Origin: Rhodoferax sp.
GTDB taxonomy: Bacteria > Pseudomonadota > Gammaproteobacteria > Burkholderiales > Burkholderiaceae_C
Direction: 5' to 3'
Assembly: GCA_028711355.1 (NCBI GenBank)
Contig: JAQTSL010000043.1
Location: 1-15,962, forward strand
DNA length: 15,962 nucleotides
Positions 1-7,449 of the stretch are shown here, one piece after another. Within the stretch, counting starts at the first letter, position 1, and every line of letters starts with the position of its first letter. The notes under the pieces were generated by a model. The model ran no database searches and had not been told where the DNA came from. It saw nothing but the letters and a program-made list of their open reading frames with translations. The position numbers and the translations under genes were made by a program.

Positions 1-516
1 ACCTCTGTTTGGAATATCCCCAAGAGAACGGCTGACGAGGGGGATGAACCATCAACAGCATTGGGAAAAAATGTCTTATATAAATCCATGATGGACTGCG
101 AACTCGTATTAAGATTTTTTGCAATACGTGATGCTGCTGCAGGAACTACCAAAGGCTCGCTACGTCAAATATTTGATAGGACGATGCAACGTTACAGTTC
201 GCTGTCGGAACCCCAAGTAGCCATTATGAAAGCTGATTTTTTGTCGGCAATAACGCGAACTACTGCTGCGTTAGGATATAACTTTCATGTTCTTCCAAGC
301 AATCAACAGCTTAGTCGACCACTATACGACGCAATATTAGTCGCTGCACACGAACAACAAGGCGTTGATTTGTCTAATCATGCGGATGAAATTCGACGTC
401 GCCTCGCTGATGCACTTGCAAATCAAGATGAATACGAAATACTAGTTGGACGCGGCAATACTCTCGAATCGATCAAAGCACGTGTAGCTCTCGCGACTAA
501 GATTCTGGTGGGGTGA
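1..516 (+). CDS. DUF262 family protein, C-terminal part (gene runs off left edge)
   Basis: The frame is open from base 1 to a TGA at 514-516, so this is the last 171 codons of a longer gene. The segment MMDCELVLRFFAIRD (from about base 88) and the ending with RGNTLESIKARVALATKIL match the C-terminal pattern I recall for DUF262 proteins (a D/E-x-ELxLRFxAxRD helix, then a final RGT/N...R...A helix). DUF262 is the N-terminal domain type of GmrS/GmrSD type IV restriction enzymes and of many uncharacterised defence proteins. Its ParB-like DGQQR motif would lie upstream and is not visible. The stop overlaps the next gene's start (TGATG), so the pair is probably translationally coupled. Base composition is clearly more A+T-rich than the genes beyond 2350, which suggests transfer. 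A TTG at 61 is only an internal codon of the open frame. The family call is fairly sure; the substrate is unknown. Confidence 0.72.
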   Translation, partial: TSVWNIPKRTADEGDEPSTALGKNVLYKSMMDCELVLRFFAIRDAAAGTTKGSLRQIFDRTMQRYSSLSEPQVAIMKADFLSAITRTTAALGYNFHVLPSNQQLSRPLYDAILVAAHEQQGVDLSNHADEIRRRLADALANQDEYEILVGRGNTLESIKARVALATKILVG

Positions 517-1337
517 TGCTCATGGACCCAATTACTACAGACTTTGAAAATGATCTCGATAAAATTATCGATCAGCTTGATTTCATAGAAATTATTCGAA
601 AGTTTTCTAGTTGTACATATGCACAGGAAGATATAACCGAATTTCAATTTTTAAAAGAAGCTATCGATGTGCATGAGAGAACAAAAAAATTACATGGAAA
701 TCTGCCACTCGTTAGTGGCACACTAATTCTCTACACCTGTGGTCGCTTTGAGATGATGACTCGAACGCTTTTTGAAGATCTTTGTCAAAGGTTGGTTACA
801 AAGGCTGGAACCTTTTCTCGTTTGCCAAAAAAAATGAGAGATAATTTACCAATATATACTGCAATGGTAATATCTGAACCGAGAAAGTTCGGGCACGCAG
901 AAAATGGAGTAAGAACCTTTGTGACAACCCTTGCATCAAATCTTGCAATCGACGCGGCGGTTGATCGTGTTAATCATGAATGTCTTTCTGTAACCGATGC
1001 CAATATGCGTGCTGATGTATTAAGCGATTTATTCGGTCGAGTGGGAGTTGCAGCAATTTGGACTCAAATATCTGAACAAGCTGCTCTAAAAATACACTTT
1101 CAAAGTTCTGACTCTAAGCAAGTTGAAGCAAAAGCGAAACGAAAACTTAACGAATTGATGGAGTTGAGAAATAAGATCGCGCACCCTTCTGGTGAATTCG
1201 ATTGGCCATCAATTCAGTCCCTTCGCGACTATATTGATTTATTGCGTCTTTTGGCGCGTGCTATGGCAGAGCTTGTCGGCATGTACGAACTTACGCTATG
1301 TCAAGCGGAGTTGCCCGTTGGCGGTGAGAAATCATAA
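516..1337 (+). CDS. HEPN-fold putative RNase, partner of DUF262 protein
   Basis: A mostly alpha-helical protein of about 273 residues. A conserved-looking segment around LVSGTLILYTCGRFEMMTRT resembles the first helices of large HEPN families (RiboL-PSP-HEPN or MAE_28990 type). Near the C-terminus RNKIAH (residues 218-223 from this start) fits the RNxxxH catalytic motif of HEPN ribonucleases. HEPN proteins are usually metal-independent RNases in toxin-antitoxin, abortive infection and RM-linked systems. Pairing with DUF262 is a recurrent arrangement as I remember it. The start is uncertain: ATG 516 overlaps the upstream stop, whereas ATG 522 has better spacing (8 nt) from the G-rich stretch at 507-513. 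A GTG at 513 is also possible. The gene is A+T-rich like its partner and unlike the rest of the window. RNA target and trigger cannot be read from the sequence. It could instead be a catalytically silent HEPN partner. Confidence 0.68.
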   Translation: MLMDPITTDFENDLDKIIDQLDFIEIIRKFSSCTYAQEDITEFQFLKEAIDVHERTKKLHGNLPLVSGTLILYTCGRFEMMTRTLFEDLCQRLVTKAGTFSRLPKKMRDNLPIYTAMVISEPRKFGHAENGVRTFVTTLASNLAIDAAVDRVNHECLSVTDANMRADVLSDLFGRVGVAAIWTQISEQAALKIHFQSSDSKQVEAKAKRKLNELMELRNKIAHPSGEFDWPSIQSLRDYIDLLRLLARAMAELVGMYELTLCQAELPVGGEKS

Positions 1338-1422
1338 AAATAACTAGTTTCGGATTGCCGTACCATTGCAAATAATTAACTATGCTTATCAAAGCTGCCG
1401 ACGATAAATCCAAGTAAGGAAC

Positions 1423-1516
1423 GCTGGGGTCAGGTCTTGCAATCCAACATAACGGTGCGAACCCGAGTGCCACTTGCTCAAAACTCAGGTCACCTATCAA
1501 TTCGGCCCCCGACCCC
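1423..1516 (+). repeat. REP-like leader of DUF488 copy 1
   Basis: The stretch opens with GGGGTCAGG (1426-1434) and ends with GACCCC (1511-1516) directly before the DUF488 ATG. The outer arms are inverted with one mismatch over 9 bp. The first 36 nt (1423-1458) are identical to 6864-6899 upstream of DUF488 copy 2, and a CAGGTCACC motif recurs inside both. GGGGTCAGGTCTTGCAA resembles REP elements linked to RAYT (TnpA-REP) transposases in proteobacteria, from memory. No ribosome-binding site is visible before the ATG. The 85 bp between the HEPN stop and this element (1338-1422) show nothing I can name. Confidence 0.6.
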
Positions 1517-2101
1517 ATGCATCCCACCCTTTTCACCCTCGGTTACGAAGGCCTGACCATTGAAGCCTTCATCGCACGCCTGCAAGCCTCGCAGGTGAAA
1601 ACCGTTGTGGATGTCCGGGGTCTGCCGCTGTCGCGCAAAAAGGGTTTTTCAAAATCGGTTTTCTGCGCCGCCCTGGAAACGCATGGCATTGCCTATTTGT
1701 ACGCCCCGGCCCTGGGTTGCCCCAAGCCCATCCGCAACCAATACAAGATGGATGGCAACTGGCAAATCTACACCCGGGAATTTTTGAAGTACATCCAGAC
1801 GCAAGATGCGTCCTTGCGCGAGCTGGTCAAGATCGCGCAGGCCACCTCGGCCTGTCTGGTGTGTTTTGAGGCGGTCTATTCCACCTGCCACCGCACTTAT
1901 GTGGCCCGCGCGGCGCGCCAGTTGGGCGGGCCGACGGTGACGCACCTGAGCGCTCAAACTGCCCTGCCTGATTTGGGTTTCAGCTGGTGGCTTAGGCGGA
2001 TAGATCAGGCTGATCAGCAGCCACTGCTGGGGCAGGCGGTGAATCGCGTCACCAAATACTATTTAATTAATAGCTACTTGTGCAAGCTGCACCTGTGCTA
2101 G
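1517..2101 (+). CDS. DUF488 family protein, copy 1, with frameshifted C-terminus
   Basis: A DUF488 domain of about 155 residues carries the family's conserved blocks: TLGYEG (7-12), VVDVR (30-34), SRKKGFSK (39-46), CFE (116-118) and CHR (124-126). The biochemical role of DUF488 is not established; conserved Cys and His residues hint at thiol or metal chemistry, which is inference. Compared with copy 2 (6970-7449), 16 of the first 155 residues differ. Copy 1 has TTT where copy 2 has TTTT (near 1978-1981). This shifts the frame past the ancestral stop, still visible as CTTAG at 1991-1995. It adds about 39 residues that read through a relic of another gene and into an ATAGCTRCTT repeat, so the tail is non-native. 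The core domain, including CHR, is intact, so the protein may still work. It is the first of four DUF488 sequences in the window. Confidence 0.8.
   Translation: MHPTLFTLGYEGLTIEAFIARLQASQVKTVVDVRGLPLSRKKGFSKSVFCAALETHGIAYLYAPALGCPKPIRNQYKMDGNWQIYTREFLKYIQTQDASLRELVKIAQATSACLVCFEAVYSTCHRTYVARAARQLGGPTVTHLSAQTALPDLGFSWWLRRIDQADQQPLLGQAVNRVTKYYLINSYLCKLHLC
1992..2027 (-). pseudogene. Tail relic of an AlbA_2/ATPase-type gene
   Basis: Read on the minus strand, these bases encode AVAADQPDLSA and then TAA. The intact gene ending at 7446 finishes AVASDQRDLPT and then TAA, so 7 of 11 residues match, in the same position and orientation relative to the DUF488 ancestral stop. Copy 1 therefore seems to have once had the same convergent neighbour as copy 2, now lost apart from its last codons. 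The match is short but in frame and collinear, which makes chance unlikely. Confidence 0.5.
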
Positions 2102-2118
2102 AGGCATATTTCATTCAT
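2062..2118 (+). repeat. ATAGCTGCTT intergenic repeat, copy A
   Basis: An AATAGCTACTTGTGCAAGC core is followed by a GGCTAGAGGC-like block (TGCTAGAGGC, 2096-2105). It aligns with three other copies at 6754, 10210 and 11096. The pattern (ATAGCTGCTTgcgcA...GGGCTAGAGGCCAAattTG) is one I recall as a dispersed intergenic repeat in Comamonadaceae genomes. Here it supplies the last codons of the frameshifted DUF488 copy 1. Confidence 0.6.
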
Positions 2119-2126
2119 AACCAAAA

Positions 2127-2292
2127 TCAAACGCCGTCCCCCGCCCACTCCGCCAGTTTCTGCTGCAACTCTTCTTTGCTCGGCAAATAAAGCTGGTATT
2201 CCCGGGCGTGGATGTTGGCGTCTTTGGGCAGGGTGATTTCTACCAGTGCCTCGTTTTTCTTTTTGCGAAGCACCATGCCGATGGTGGCGGCT
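2127..2292 (-). pseudogene. DUF1016 (YhcG-like) 3' relic
   Basis: On the minus strand the frame ending with TGA at 2127-2129 reads TIGMVLRKKKNEALVEITLP, then KDANIHAREYQLYLPSKEEL and a short tail. This matches the C-terminal PD-(D/E)xK nuclease domain ending of DUF1016/YhcG proteins as I remember it: TIGxxLcxxKN, then LPKDxNIxAxxYQLYLPSKEEL. Upstream of about 2292 the resemblance stops, and the frame hits a stop near 2335, just before mod. Only about the last 55 codons survive. DUF1016 proteins are common in defence islands next to restriction systems. It is probably non-functional debris from an earlier neighbour. Confidence 0.65.
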
Positions 2293-2352
2293 TCGGTAGC
2301 GAGCCAATTTGCGCGATATGCTCTGAGTGATGGAAATCAAATGGAACCCTGA

Positions 2353-3966
2353 ATGCCAAGCTTGAACTGGATCGGCAAAGATGCCGTTGTCAAACACCAC
2401 AAGGAAGTGCCGTTTCGCCTGCTGGAGCCGGTGTCCGAGCTGTCGTGTGGCAACCCCGCAAGCGGCAACCTGATCGTGCAGGGTGACAACCTGCACGCCC
2501 TGAAGGCGCTGCTGCCGCGCTACGCTGGCCAGGTAAAGTGCATCTACATTGACCCGCCGTACAACACCGGTAATGAAGGCTGGGCCTACAACGACAACGT
2601 CAACAGCCCCGAGATTCGCAAGTGGCTGGGCGCGGTGGTGGGGAAAGAAGACGAAACGCTGGACCGGCATGACCGCTGGCTGTGCATGATGTACCCCCGG
2701 CTGGTGTTGCTGCGGCAGTTTTTGCGGGAGGATGGCGCGATCTTTGTGTCGATTGACGATAACGAAGTGGGGACACTGCGGCTGTTGATGGACGAGATTT
2801 TTGGGGCGGGGAATTTTGTTGCCACTTTCATTTGGCAAAAGCGGACAACCAGAGAGAATCGGCGCGCATTCTCTTTCAGTCACGACTTCGTTCTTTGTTT
2901 TGCAAAAAGCGCTGCTAAATTTGAAGAAACGAGGGGCGAACTGCCTACGAATCAAGCAGTTATCGACAGGCATAAAAACCCCGATAACGATCCTCGGGGG
3001 CCATGGCAATCAGTCGCAATCACGGCACAAGCAGGTCATGGCACAGCATCCCAGTTCTACACGATTACCACCCCTGGCGGAAGAACGATAGACCTTCCGC
3101 ACGGCAACTGTTGGAGATTTACGCAACAAAAACTGGCGGAGTTGATGGCAGACAACCGGATTTACTTTGGCGCAGCTGGCCTCAACGTTCCCCGTCAAAA
3201 AAAGTTTTTGAACGAGGCGAGTCGAGGCCTGACACCTGAGACGATTTGGTATGCCGACGAAGTGGGTACTACTGACTTGGCAACCAAAACGGTTGTTGAA
3301 ATATTGGGCAATTCGGCTACGTTCGAAACGCCGAAATCGACTGGGCTATTGCAGCGCATCCTGCAAATTGCCACAGCAAAGGACTCCATCATCCTCGACA
3401 GCTTTGCCGGTTCCGGCACCACCGGCCACGCGGTACTTGAACAGAATGCTGAAGACGGCGGCTCACGCCAATTCATCCTGGTCGAAATGGATGCCAACAT
3501 CGCCAAAAATGTCACCGCCGAGCGCGTCAAGCGTGTCAGCCACGGCTATACCAATGCCAAAGGCGATACCGTGCCCGGGCTGTTGGCAGCGGGTGGCGGC
3601 TTTCAGTTCTGCACCCTGTCCGCAGAGCCCTTGTTTACCCCGCAAGGCCAAATCCGTGAGGACGTGACCTTTGCCCAACTGGCCGAATTTGTCTGGTTTG
3701 CAGAAACCGGCACCGGCTACACCGGCACTGCTGATTCCCCGCTTCTGGGAGAACACCAAGGCCGCGCCATTTACCTGCTTTACAACGGGATATTGAAAGA
3801 CAAGTCGGTGGGCGGCGGCAATGTGTTGACGGGCGCGGTGTTTGACATATTGCCGCCCTTTGCTGGCACCAAAACCATCTACGCCGCAGCTTGCCGCCTG
3901 GGTGCGCCACGCCTGCAGCGTGAGCAAATTGCATTCAAGCAAACGCCCTACGCACTGGAGGTGTAA
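2353..3966 (+). CDS. mod: Type III restriction-modification DNA methyltransferase (Mod)
   Basis: An S-adenosylmethionine-dependent DNA methyltransferase that would both modify DNA and supply sequence recognition to the type III complex. Motif IV DPPY (67-70, in IYIDPPYNTGNEGWAYN) comes before motif I FAGSGTTGHA (351-360), and EMD (378-380) follows. This is the beta-class order typical of N6-adenine Mod subunits. The N-terminus MPSLNWIGKDAVVKHH is the usual Mod opening, which supports ATG 2353; a TGA at 2350-2352 abuts it. The target-recognition region lies between the two motifs. Bases about 2820-3370 look lower in G+C than the rest of the gene, a sign of domain exchange. At 537 residues it is on the short side for the family but has both catalytic motifs. 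It is followed 3 bp later by res, so the two form an operon. The recognition sequence cannot be predicted here. Confidence 0.93.
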   Translation: MPSLNWIGKDAVVKHHKEVPFRLLEPVSELSCGNPASGNLIVQGDNLHALKALLPRYAGQVKCIYIDPPYNTGNEGWAYNDNVNSPEIRKWLGAVVGKEDETLDRHDRWLCMMYPRLVLLRQFLREDGAIFVSIDDNEVGTLRLLMDEIFGAGNFVATFIWQKRTTRENRRAFSFSHDFVLCFAKSAAKFEETRGELPTNQAVIDRHKNPDNDPRGPWQSVAITAQAGHGTASQFYTITTPGGRTIDLPHGNCWRFTQQKLAELMADNRIYFGAAGLNVPRQKKFLNEASRGLTPETIWYADEVGTTDLATKTVVEILGNSATFETPKSTGLLQRILQIATAKDSIILDSFAGSGTTGHAVLEQNAEDGGSRQFILVEMDANIAKNVTAERVKRVSHGYTNAKGDTVPGLLAAGGGFQFCTLSAEPLFTPQGQIREDVTFAQLAEFVWFAETGTGYTGTADSPLLGEHQGRAIYLLYNGILKDKSVGGGNVLTGAVFDILPPFAGTKTIYAAACRLGAPRLQREQIAFKQTPYALEV

Positions 3967-3969
3967 GCC

Positions 3970-6690
3970 ATGGCCACCTTCATTCCCAAAAAATACCAAC
4001 AAGACCCCGCCAATAAAGGCGGCGTGCTCGACAGCGTGGAGGCTTATTTCAAGGCCATCCACACGCATGGCCGCGCATCACGCGCCTTTACTGCGGTCAC
4101 TGAAGACCTGTGGGACCAAGGCCTGCGCTACTCACCGCTCAAGGGGTTTGCGCCAGACATGCCTTACTTTTGCCTGCGCGTGCCCACGGGTGGCGGCAAG
4201 ACCTGGCTGGCAGCCAAAAGCCTGAGCCTGGTCAACACGCATTTGCTGCGCGTGCCGCACAGCGTGGTGCTGTGGCTGGTGCCCAGCAAGCCGATTCGCG
4301 AGCAAACCTTGCGCGGCCTGAAAGACCGTAACCACCCACTGAATGCCGCGCTGCGTGAAGCGGGGCCGGTGACGGTGCTGGATTTGACTGAGGCCAAAGC
4401 TTTGACACGGGCCACGCTCGACACCTCCACGGTGGTGATCGTCGCTACCCGGCAGGCGTTTCAGGTGGAAGACGAAGAAAGCCGCAAGGTGTATGAATCC
4501 AGCGGTGCGCTGATGCACCATTTTGAAAACCTGACACCGGCGCAACGCCAGGGTCTGCTCCAGGACGGTGACACCGTGCCCTTTTCGTTGGCCAATGTGT
4601 TGCGCCTGCGCCGCCCGTTTGTGGTGGTAGACGAGGCGCATAACAACCGCACCGAACTGGCCTTTGACATGCTGGCCCGCTTTAACCCCAGCGGCATCAT
4701 GGAGCTGACCGCCACGCCCGATATGGAGCGCACACCCAGCAATGTGCTGCACAGCGTGAGTGCCTCGCAGCTCAAGGCCGAGCAGATGATCAAGCTGCCG
4801 GTGGTGCTGGAGACCGAGCCCAACTGGCAACAGTGTTTGAGCGATGCCATTGCCCGGCGCAACGGCCTGCAAAAACTGGCCGACGATGAACAGCGTTTGG
4901 GCGCGCCCTACTTGCGGCCGATTGTGCTGATTCAGTCTGAGCCGCGCCGCGAGGGCTTGGACAAACTGGACTTTGAGCGCGTGCGCCAGGAGCTGCAAAC
5001 CAACCACGGCATTCCGGCTGATGAGATTATTGTGGCTACGAGTGACGAGAAGGGGCTGGAGAAGGTTGATGCGGACTACAAGCTCGGCATCAGCGACCCG
5101 GCTTGCCCGGTGAAGTTTGTCATTACCCAAAAGGCCTTGGCCGAAGGGTGGGACTGCCCGTTTGCCTATGTGTTGGTCAGCATGGCCTCATTGCAGTCGG
5201 CCACGTCGGTTGAGCAGTTGCTGGGGCGCGTGTTGCGCCAGCCAGGGGCGGCGCACCGCGCTGCCAAAGAACTCAACCAGTCTTATGCGCTGGTGGTGTC
5301 ACGCAGCTTTTTTGAGACGGCGCAGGCCCTGCGCGACCGGCTGGTGGAGGGCTCTGGTTTTGACCGCAAAGACGTGGCCGAGTTTGTGACTGCGGCACGG
5401 CAAGAGCAGCAGATTTTTGACCCCGAGACCATGGGTAGCCGGGTCGAGCTGCGCCCGGTGCTGGTCACCTTGCATGAGACCCCGGATCTGAAGGCTTTGC
5501 CCAAAGATCTGCGCAGCACCATCAATGACAAGGTGGACTTTGACCGCAAAACAAGCACACTGACCATCCGTGCACCGCTCACCCTGGATGAAGCTGATGC
5601 CCTGAAACAGCTCGTGGCGACCCCGCTGGCCAAAGCGGCGATTGAGGCGGGCGCTATTGAAAGCCGGACGACGGCCATTGAATTTTTTAAAACCCCGGCA
5701 GAAGACGGCAAGACTTTGCTGGTGCCCCAGCTTGCCCTGCGTGTGCAAGGTGAGTTGCAGTTGTTTGATGACCCGGAGGTGTTGGACTACCCGTGGGCGC
5801 TGTCGCTGTTTGACGCGAAACCGACGCCTGACAACTTGTCCAAGCTCGGCGCTGCGTTGACAGTGAGCGAAGGTGGCACGATCGACATTGATGAGGCCAC
5901 CGGCAAGCTGGTGCAAGACTTCATGCCCAACTTGCAGCGCGATCTTGGCTTGGCCTATGTGCCAGAGCACTGGGATAGCGTCAAACTGGCGGCGTGGTTG
6001 TGTACAAATTTGCCAGAGCCGTCGCTGACCCATGCAAGCAAACTGGCGTTTGTGTCCGGCTGGCTTTCTGACCTGTTGTCGCAACCCGGTTTCAATCTGG
6101 GCAGGGCCAACCTGCAAAAGTTCTTGATGCGCAATCTGCTGGAGGCGCGCATTCGGGAACTTCGCAGTGAGGCCGTCAAGCAGGCGTATCAGGAAAGCTT
6201 GTTTGGCGAAGCGGCTTCCGAACGTGTCAGTGTCTCCAACGAGTTCGTTTATGACTTCAGGCCGGAGGCCTATGCGCCCAGCCGCGACGATGACGGGCAA
6301 TTGGGGCAGCACCGGTTTCGCAAACACTTTTACAGCCGCATTGGCGCTTTTGACAGCAAAGAAGAGTTTGAGTGCGCCGCATGGCTCGACACCCAGGCGC
6401 AAAAGGGTCGGCTGCAATACTGGGTGCGTAACCTGGCGCGTCGGGAAGGAGCTTCATTCTTTTTCCAGAAAGCCACCGGGCGTTTCTACCCTGACTTTGT
6501 CTGCAAACTCAATGACGACTCATTCCTGATCGTGGAGTACAAGGGCGCGAACGGCTGGACCGACGCGCAAGATGATCGCGATATCGGGGGGCTCTGGGAC
6601 AAACTGTCGGGTGGCACCTGCCATTTTGTAATGATCAAGGACAAGCAATGGAGTGGCGTTGATCCCTATTTGTCCGGTTCGCCGACTTGA
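3970..6690 (+). CDS. res: Type III restriction endonuclease subunit (Res), DEAH helicase-nuclease
   Basis: The restriction subunit of a type III system. An SF2 ATPase motor communicates between two Mod-bound sites and a nuclease cuts the DNA. Visible motifs are Walker A PTGGGKT (72-78), DEAH (221-224, in VVVDEAH), TATP (247-250), and motif VI QLLGRVLRQP at about 416-425. The C-terminal PD-(D/E)xK nuclease shows P841-D842 and E856-Y857-K858 (FYPDF...EYKG). At 906 residues it has the normal length for Res and no interruption. The start ATG 3970 follows GGAGGT at 3957-3962, inside the last mod codons. All catalytic elements are intact, so the mod-res pair is probably active and would protect against unmodified phage DNA. 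Long reading frames on the opposite strand across this gene are coding shadows. Confidence 0.93.
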   Translation: MATFIPKKYQQDPANKGGVLDSVEAYFKAIHTHGRASRAFTAVTEDLWDQGLRYSPLKGFAPDMPYFCLRVPTGGGKTWLAAKSLSLVNTHLLRVPHSVVLWLVPSKPIREQTLRGLKDRNHPLNAALREAGPVTVLDLTEAKALTRATLDTSTVVIVATRQAFQVEDEESRKVYESSGALMHHFENLTPAQRQGLLQDGDTVPFSLANVLRLRRPFVVVDEAHNNRTELAFDMLARFNPSGIMELTATPDMERTPSNVLHSVSASQLKAEQMIKLPVVLETEPNWQQCLSDAIARRNGLQKLADDEQRLGAPYLRPIVLIQSEPRREGLDKLDFERVRQELQTNHGIPADEIIVATSDEKGLEKVDADYKLGISDPACPVKFVITQKALAEGWDCPFAYVLVSMASLQSATSVEQLLGRVLRQPGAAHRAAKELNQSYALVVSRSFFETAQALRDRLVEGSGFDRKDVAEFVTAARQEQQIFDPETMGSRVELRPVLVTLHETPDLKALPKDLRSTINDKVDFDRKTSTLTIRAPLTLDEADALKQLVATPLAKAAIEAGAIESRTTAIEFFKTPAEDGKTLLVPQLALRVQGELQLFDDPEVLDYPWALSLFDAKPTPDNLSKLGAALTVSEGGTIDIDEATGKLVQDFMPNLQRDLGLAYVPEHWDSVKLAAWLCTNLPEPSLTHASKLAFVSGWLSDLLSQPGFNLGRANLQKFLMRNLLEARIRELRSEAVKQAYQESLFGEAASERVSVSNEFVYDFRPEAYAPSRDDDGQLGQHRFRKHFYSRIGAFDSKEEFECAAWLDTQAQKGRLQYWVRNLARREGASFFFQKATGRFYPDFVCKLNDDSFLIVEYKGANGWTDAQDDRDIGGLWDKLSGGTCHFVMIKDKQWSGVDPYLSGSPT

Positions 6691-6753
6691 GGGGAAAAGT
6701 GACCGGCTCGAAATTTTTCAGTTGCGGCACGCGGGCGAGTCAACTATTCCCAA
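6691..6753. other. Short spacer after res
   Basis: This is the start of a 279-bp gene-free stretch between res and DUF488 copy 2. I see no stem followed by a T-run that would make a convincing intrinsic terminator. The rest of the stretch is the ATAGCTGCTT repeat (6754-6805), about 58 bp of unassigned sequence and the REP-like leader (6864-6969). Confidence 0.4.
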
Positions 6754-6805
6754 AAATAATAGCTGCTTAGGCATAGTCCATAAGGGCTAGAGGCCAATTT
6801 GGCTA
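6754..6805 (+). repeat. ATAGCTGCTT intergenic repeat, copy B
   Basis: This is the copy closest to the pattern I remember: AATAATAGCTGCTT (6757-6770), a CATAGTCCATAA spacer, then GGGCTAGAGGCCAATTTGG (6784-6802). It sits between the type III RM operon and the leader of DUF488 copy 2, at a module junction. Confidence 0.65.
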
Positions 6806-6863
6806 TTAATCAAAACAACGATTCGACATGGCCGCTTGCAGGTCACCCCAAGCAAGCTGAAGT

Positions 6864-6969
6864 GCTGGGGTCAGGTCTTGCAATCCAACATAACGGTGCA
6901 AACCCAGAGCGCCGACTTGCATAAAATTCAGGTCACCCTACCAAACCTTGAACATCGACTCCTGACCCC
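6864..6969 (+). repeat. REP-like leader of DUF488 copy 2
   Basis: GGGGTCAGG (6867-6875) and CCTGACCCC (6961-6969) form a perfect 9-bp inverted repeat enclosing 85 bp. The right arm ends exactly at the ATG of DUF488 copy 2. The first 36 nt are identical to 1423-1458. A CAGGTCACC motif lies inside (6929-6937) and another just outside at 6840-6848. There is no recognisable ribosome-binding site, so the element either doubles as the untranslated leader or could sequester the start region in a long-range stem (inference). Confidence 0.65.
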
Positions 6970-7449
6970 ATGCACCCCACCCTTTTCACCCTCGGCTACG
7001 AAGGCCTGACCATTGAGGCATTCATCGCGCGCCTGCAAACGGCGCAGGTGAAAACCGTTGTGGACGTTCGTGAACTGCCCCTGTCGCGCAAGAAAGGGTT
7101 TTCAAAATCGGCTTTCTGTGCCGCCTTGTCAGCCCATGGCATGGCCTATCTGCACGCCCCCGCCCTGGGTTGCCCCAAGCCCATCCGCAACCAATACAAG
7201 GCGGATGGCAACTGGCAAACCTACACCCGGGATTTTTTGAAGTACATCCAGACGCAAGATGCGTCCCTGCGCGAGCTGGTCAAGATCGCGCACGCCACCC
7301 CGGCCTGTCTGGTGTGTTTTGAGGCGGACTATTCCACCTGCCACCGCACCTATGTCGCCCGCGCGGCACGCCAGTTGGGCGGGCCAACGGTGACGCACCT
7401 GACCGCTAAAACAGCCCTGCCTGATTTGGGTTTTCAGCAGGCGGCTTAG
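6970..7449 (+). CDS. DUF488 family protein, copy 2 (intact)
   Basis: A complete DUF488 protein of 159 residues with TLGYEG (7-12), VVDVR (30-34), SRKKGFSK (39-46), LGCPKPIRNQYK (66-77), CFE (116-118) and CHR (124-126). This is a normal length for the family. The molecular function is not established, although the family is widespread and often sits in accessory regions. It converges on the minus-strand AlbA_2 gene, the two stops overlapping by 4 bp (7446-7449). It differs from copy 1 at 16 of 155 comparable residues and keeps the native ending LPDLGFQQAA. That makes it the reference for judging the frameshift in copy 1 and the deletions in the relic at 10261. The start is set by the conserved MHPTLFTLGYEG opening shared with copy 1. 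Confidence 0.85.
   Translation: MHPTLFTLGYEGLTIEAFIARLQTAQVKTVVDVRELPLSRKKGFSKSAFCAALSAHGMAYLHAPALGCPKPIRNQYKADGNWQTYTRDFLKYIQTQDASLRELVKIAHATPACLVCFEADYSTCHRTYVARAARQLGGPTVTHLTAKTALPDLGFQQAA

Noticed and set aside
2296..2352. Short plus-strand frame ending LSDGNQMEP and TGA just before the mod ATG, perhaps the end of a lost upstream gene
   Set aside because: Too short, no family resemblance that I can support, and it crosses the edge of the DUF1016 relic.
2098..3009. 303-codon minus-strand open frame
   Set aside because: It overlaps the conserved N-terminal half of mod. The real minus-strand signal here is the DUF1016 relic in a different frame.
4132..5130. Long minus-strand open frame (332 codons) opposite res, and similar ones at 5299-6417 and 3463-4068
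   Set aside because: They lie wholly antisense to clearly conserved mod and res motifs, and their translations are rich in Q/H/R as expected for shadows of G+C-rich genes.
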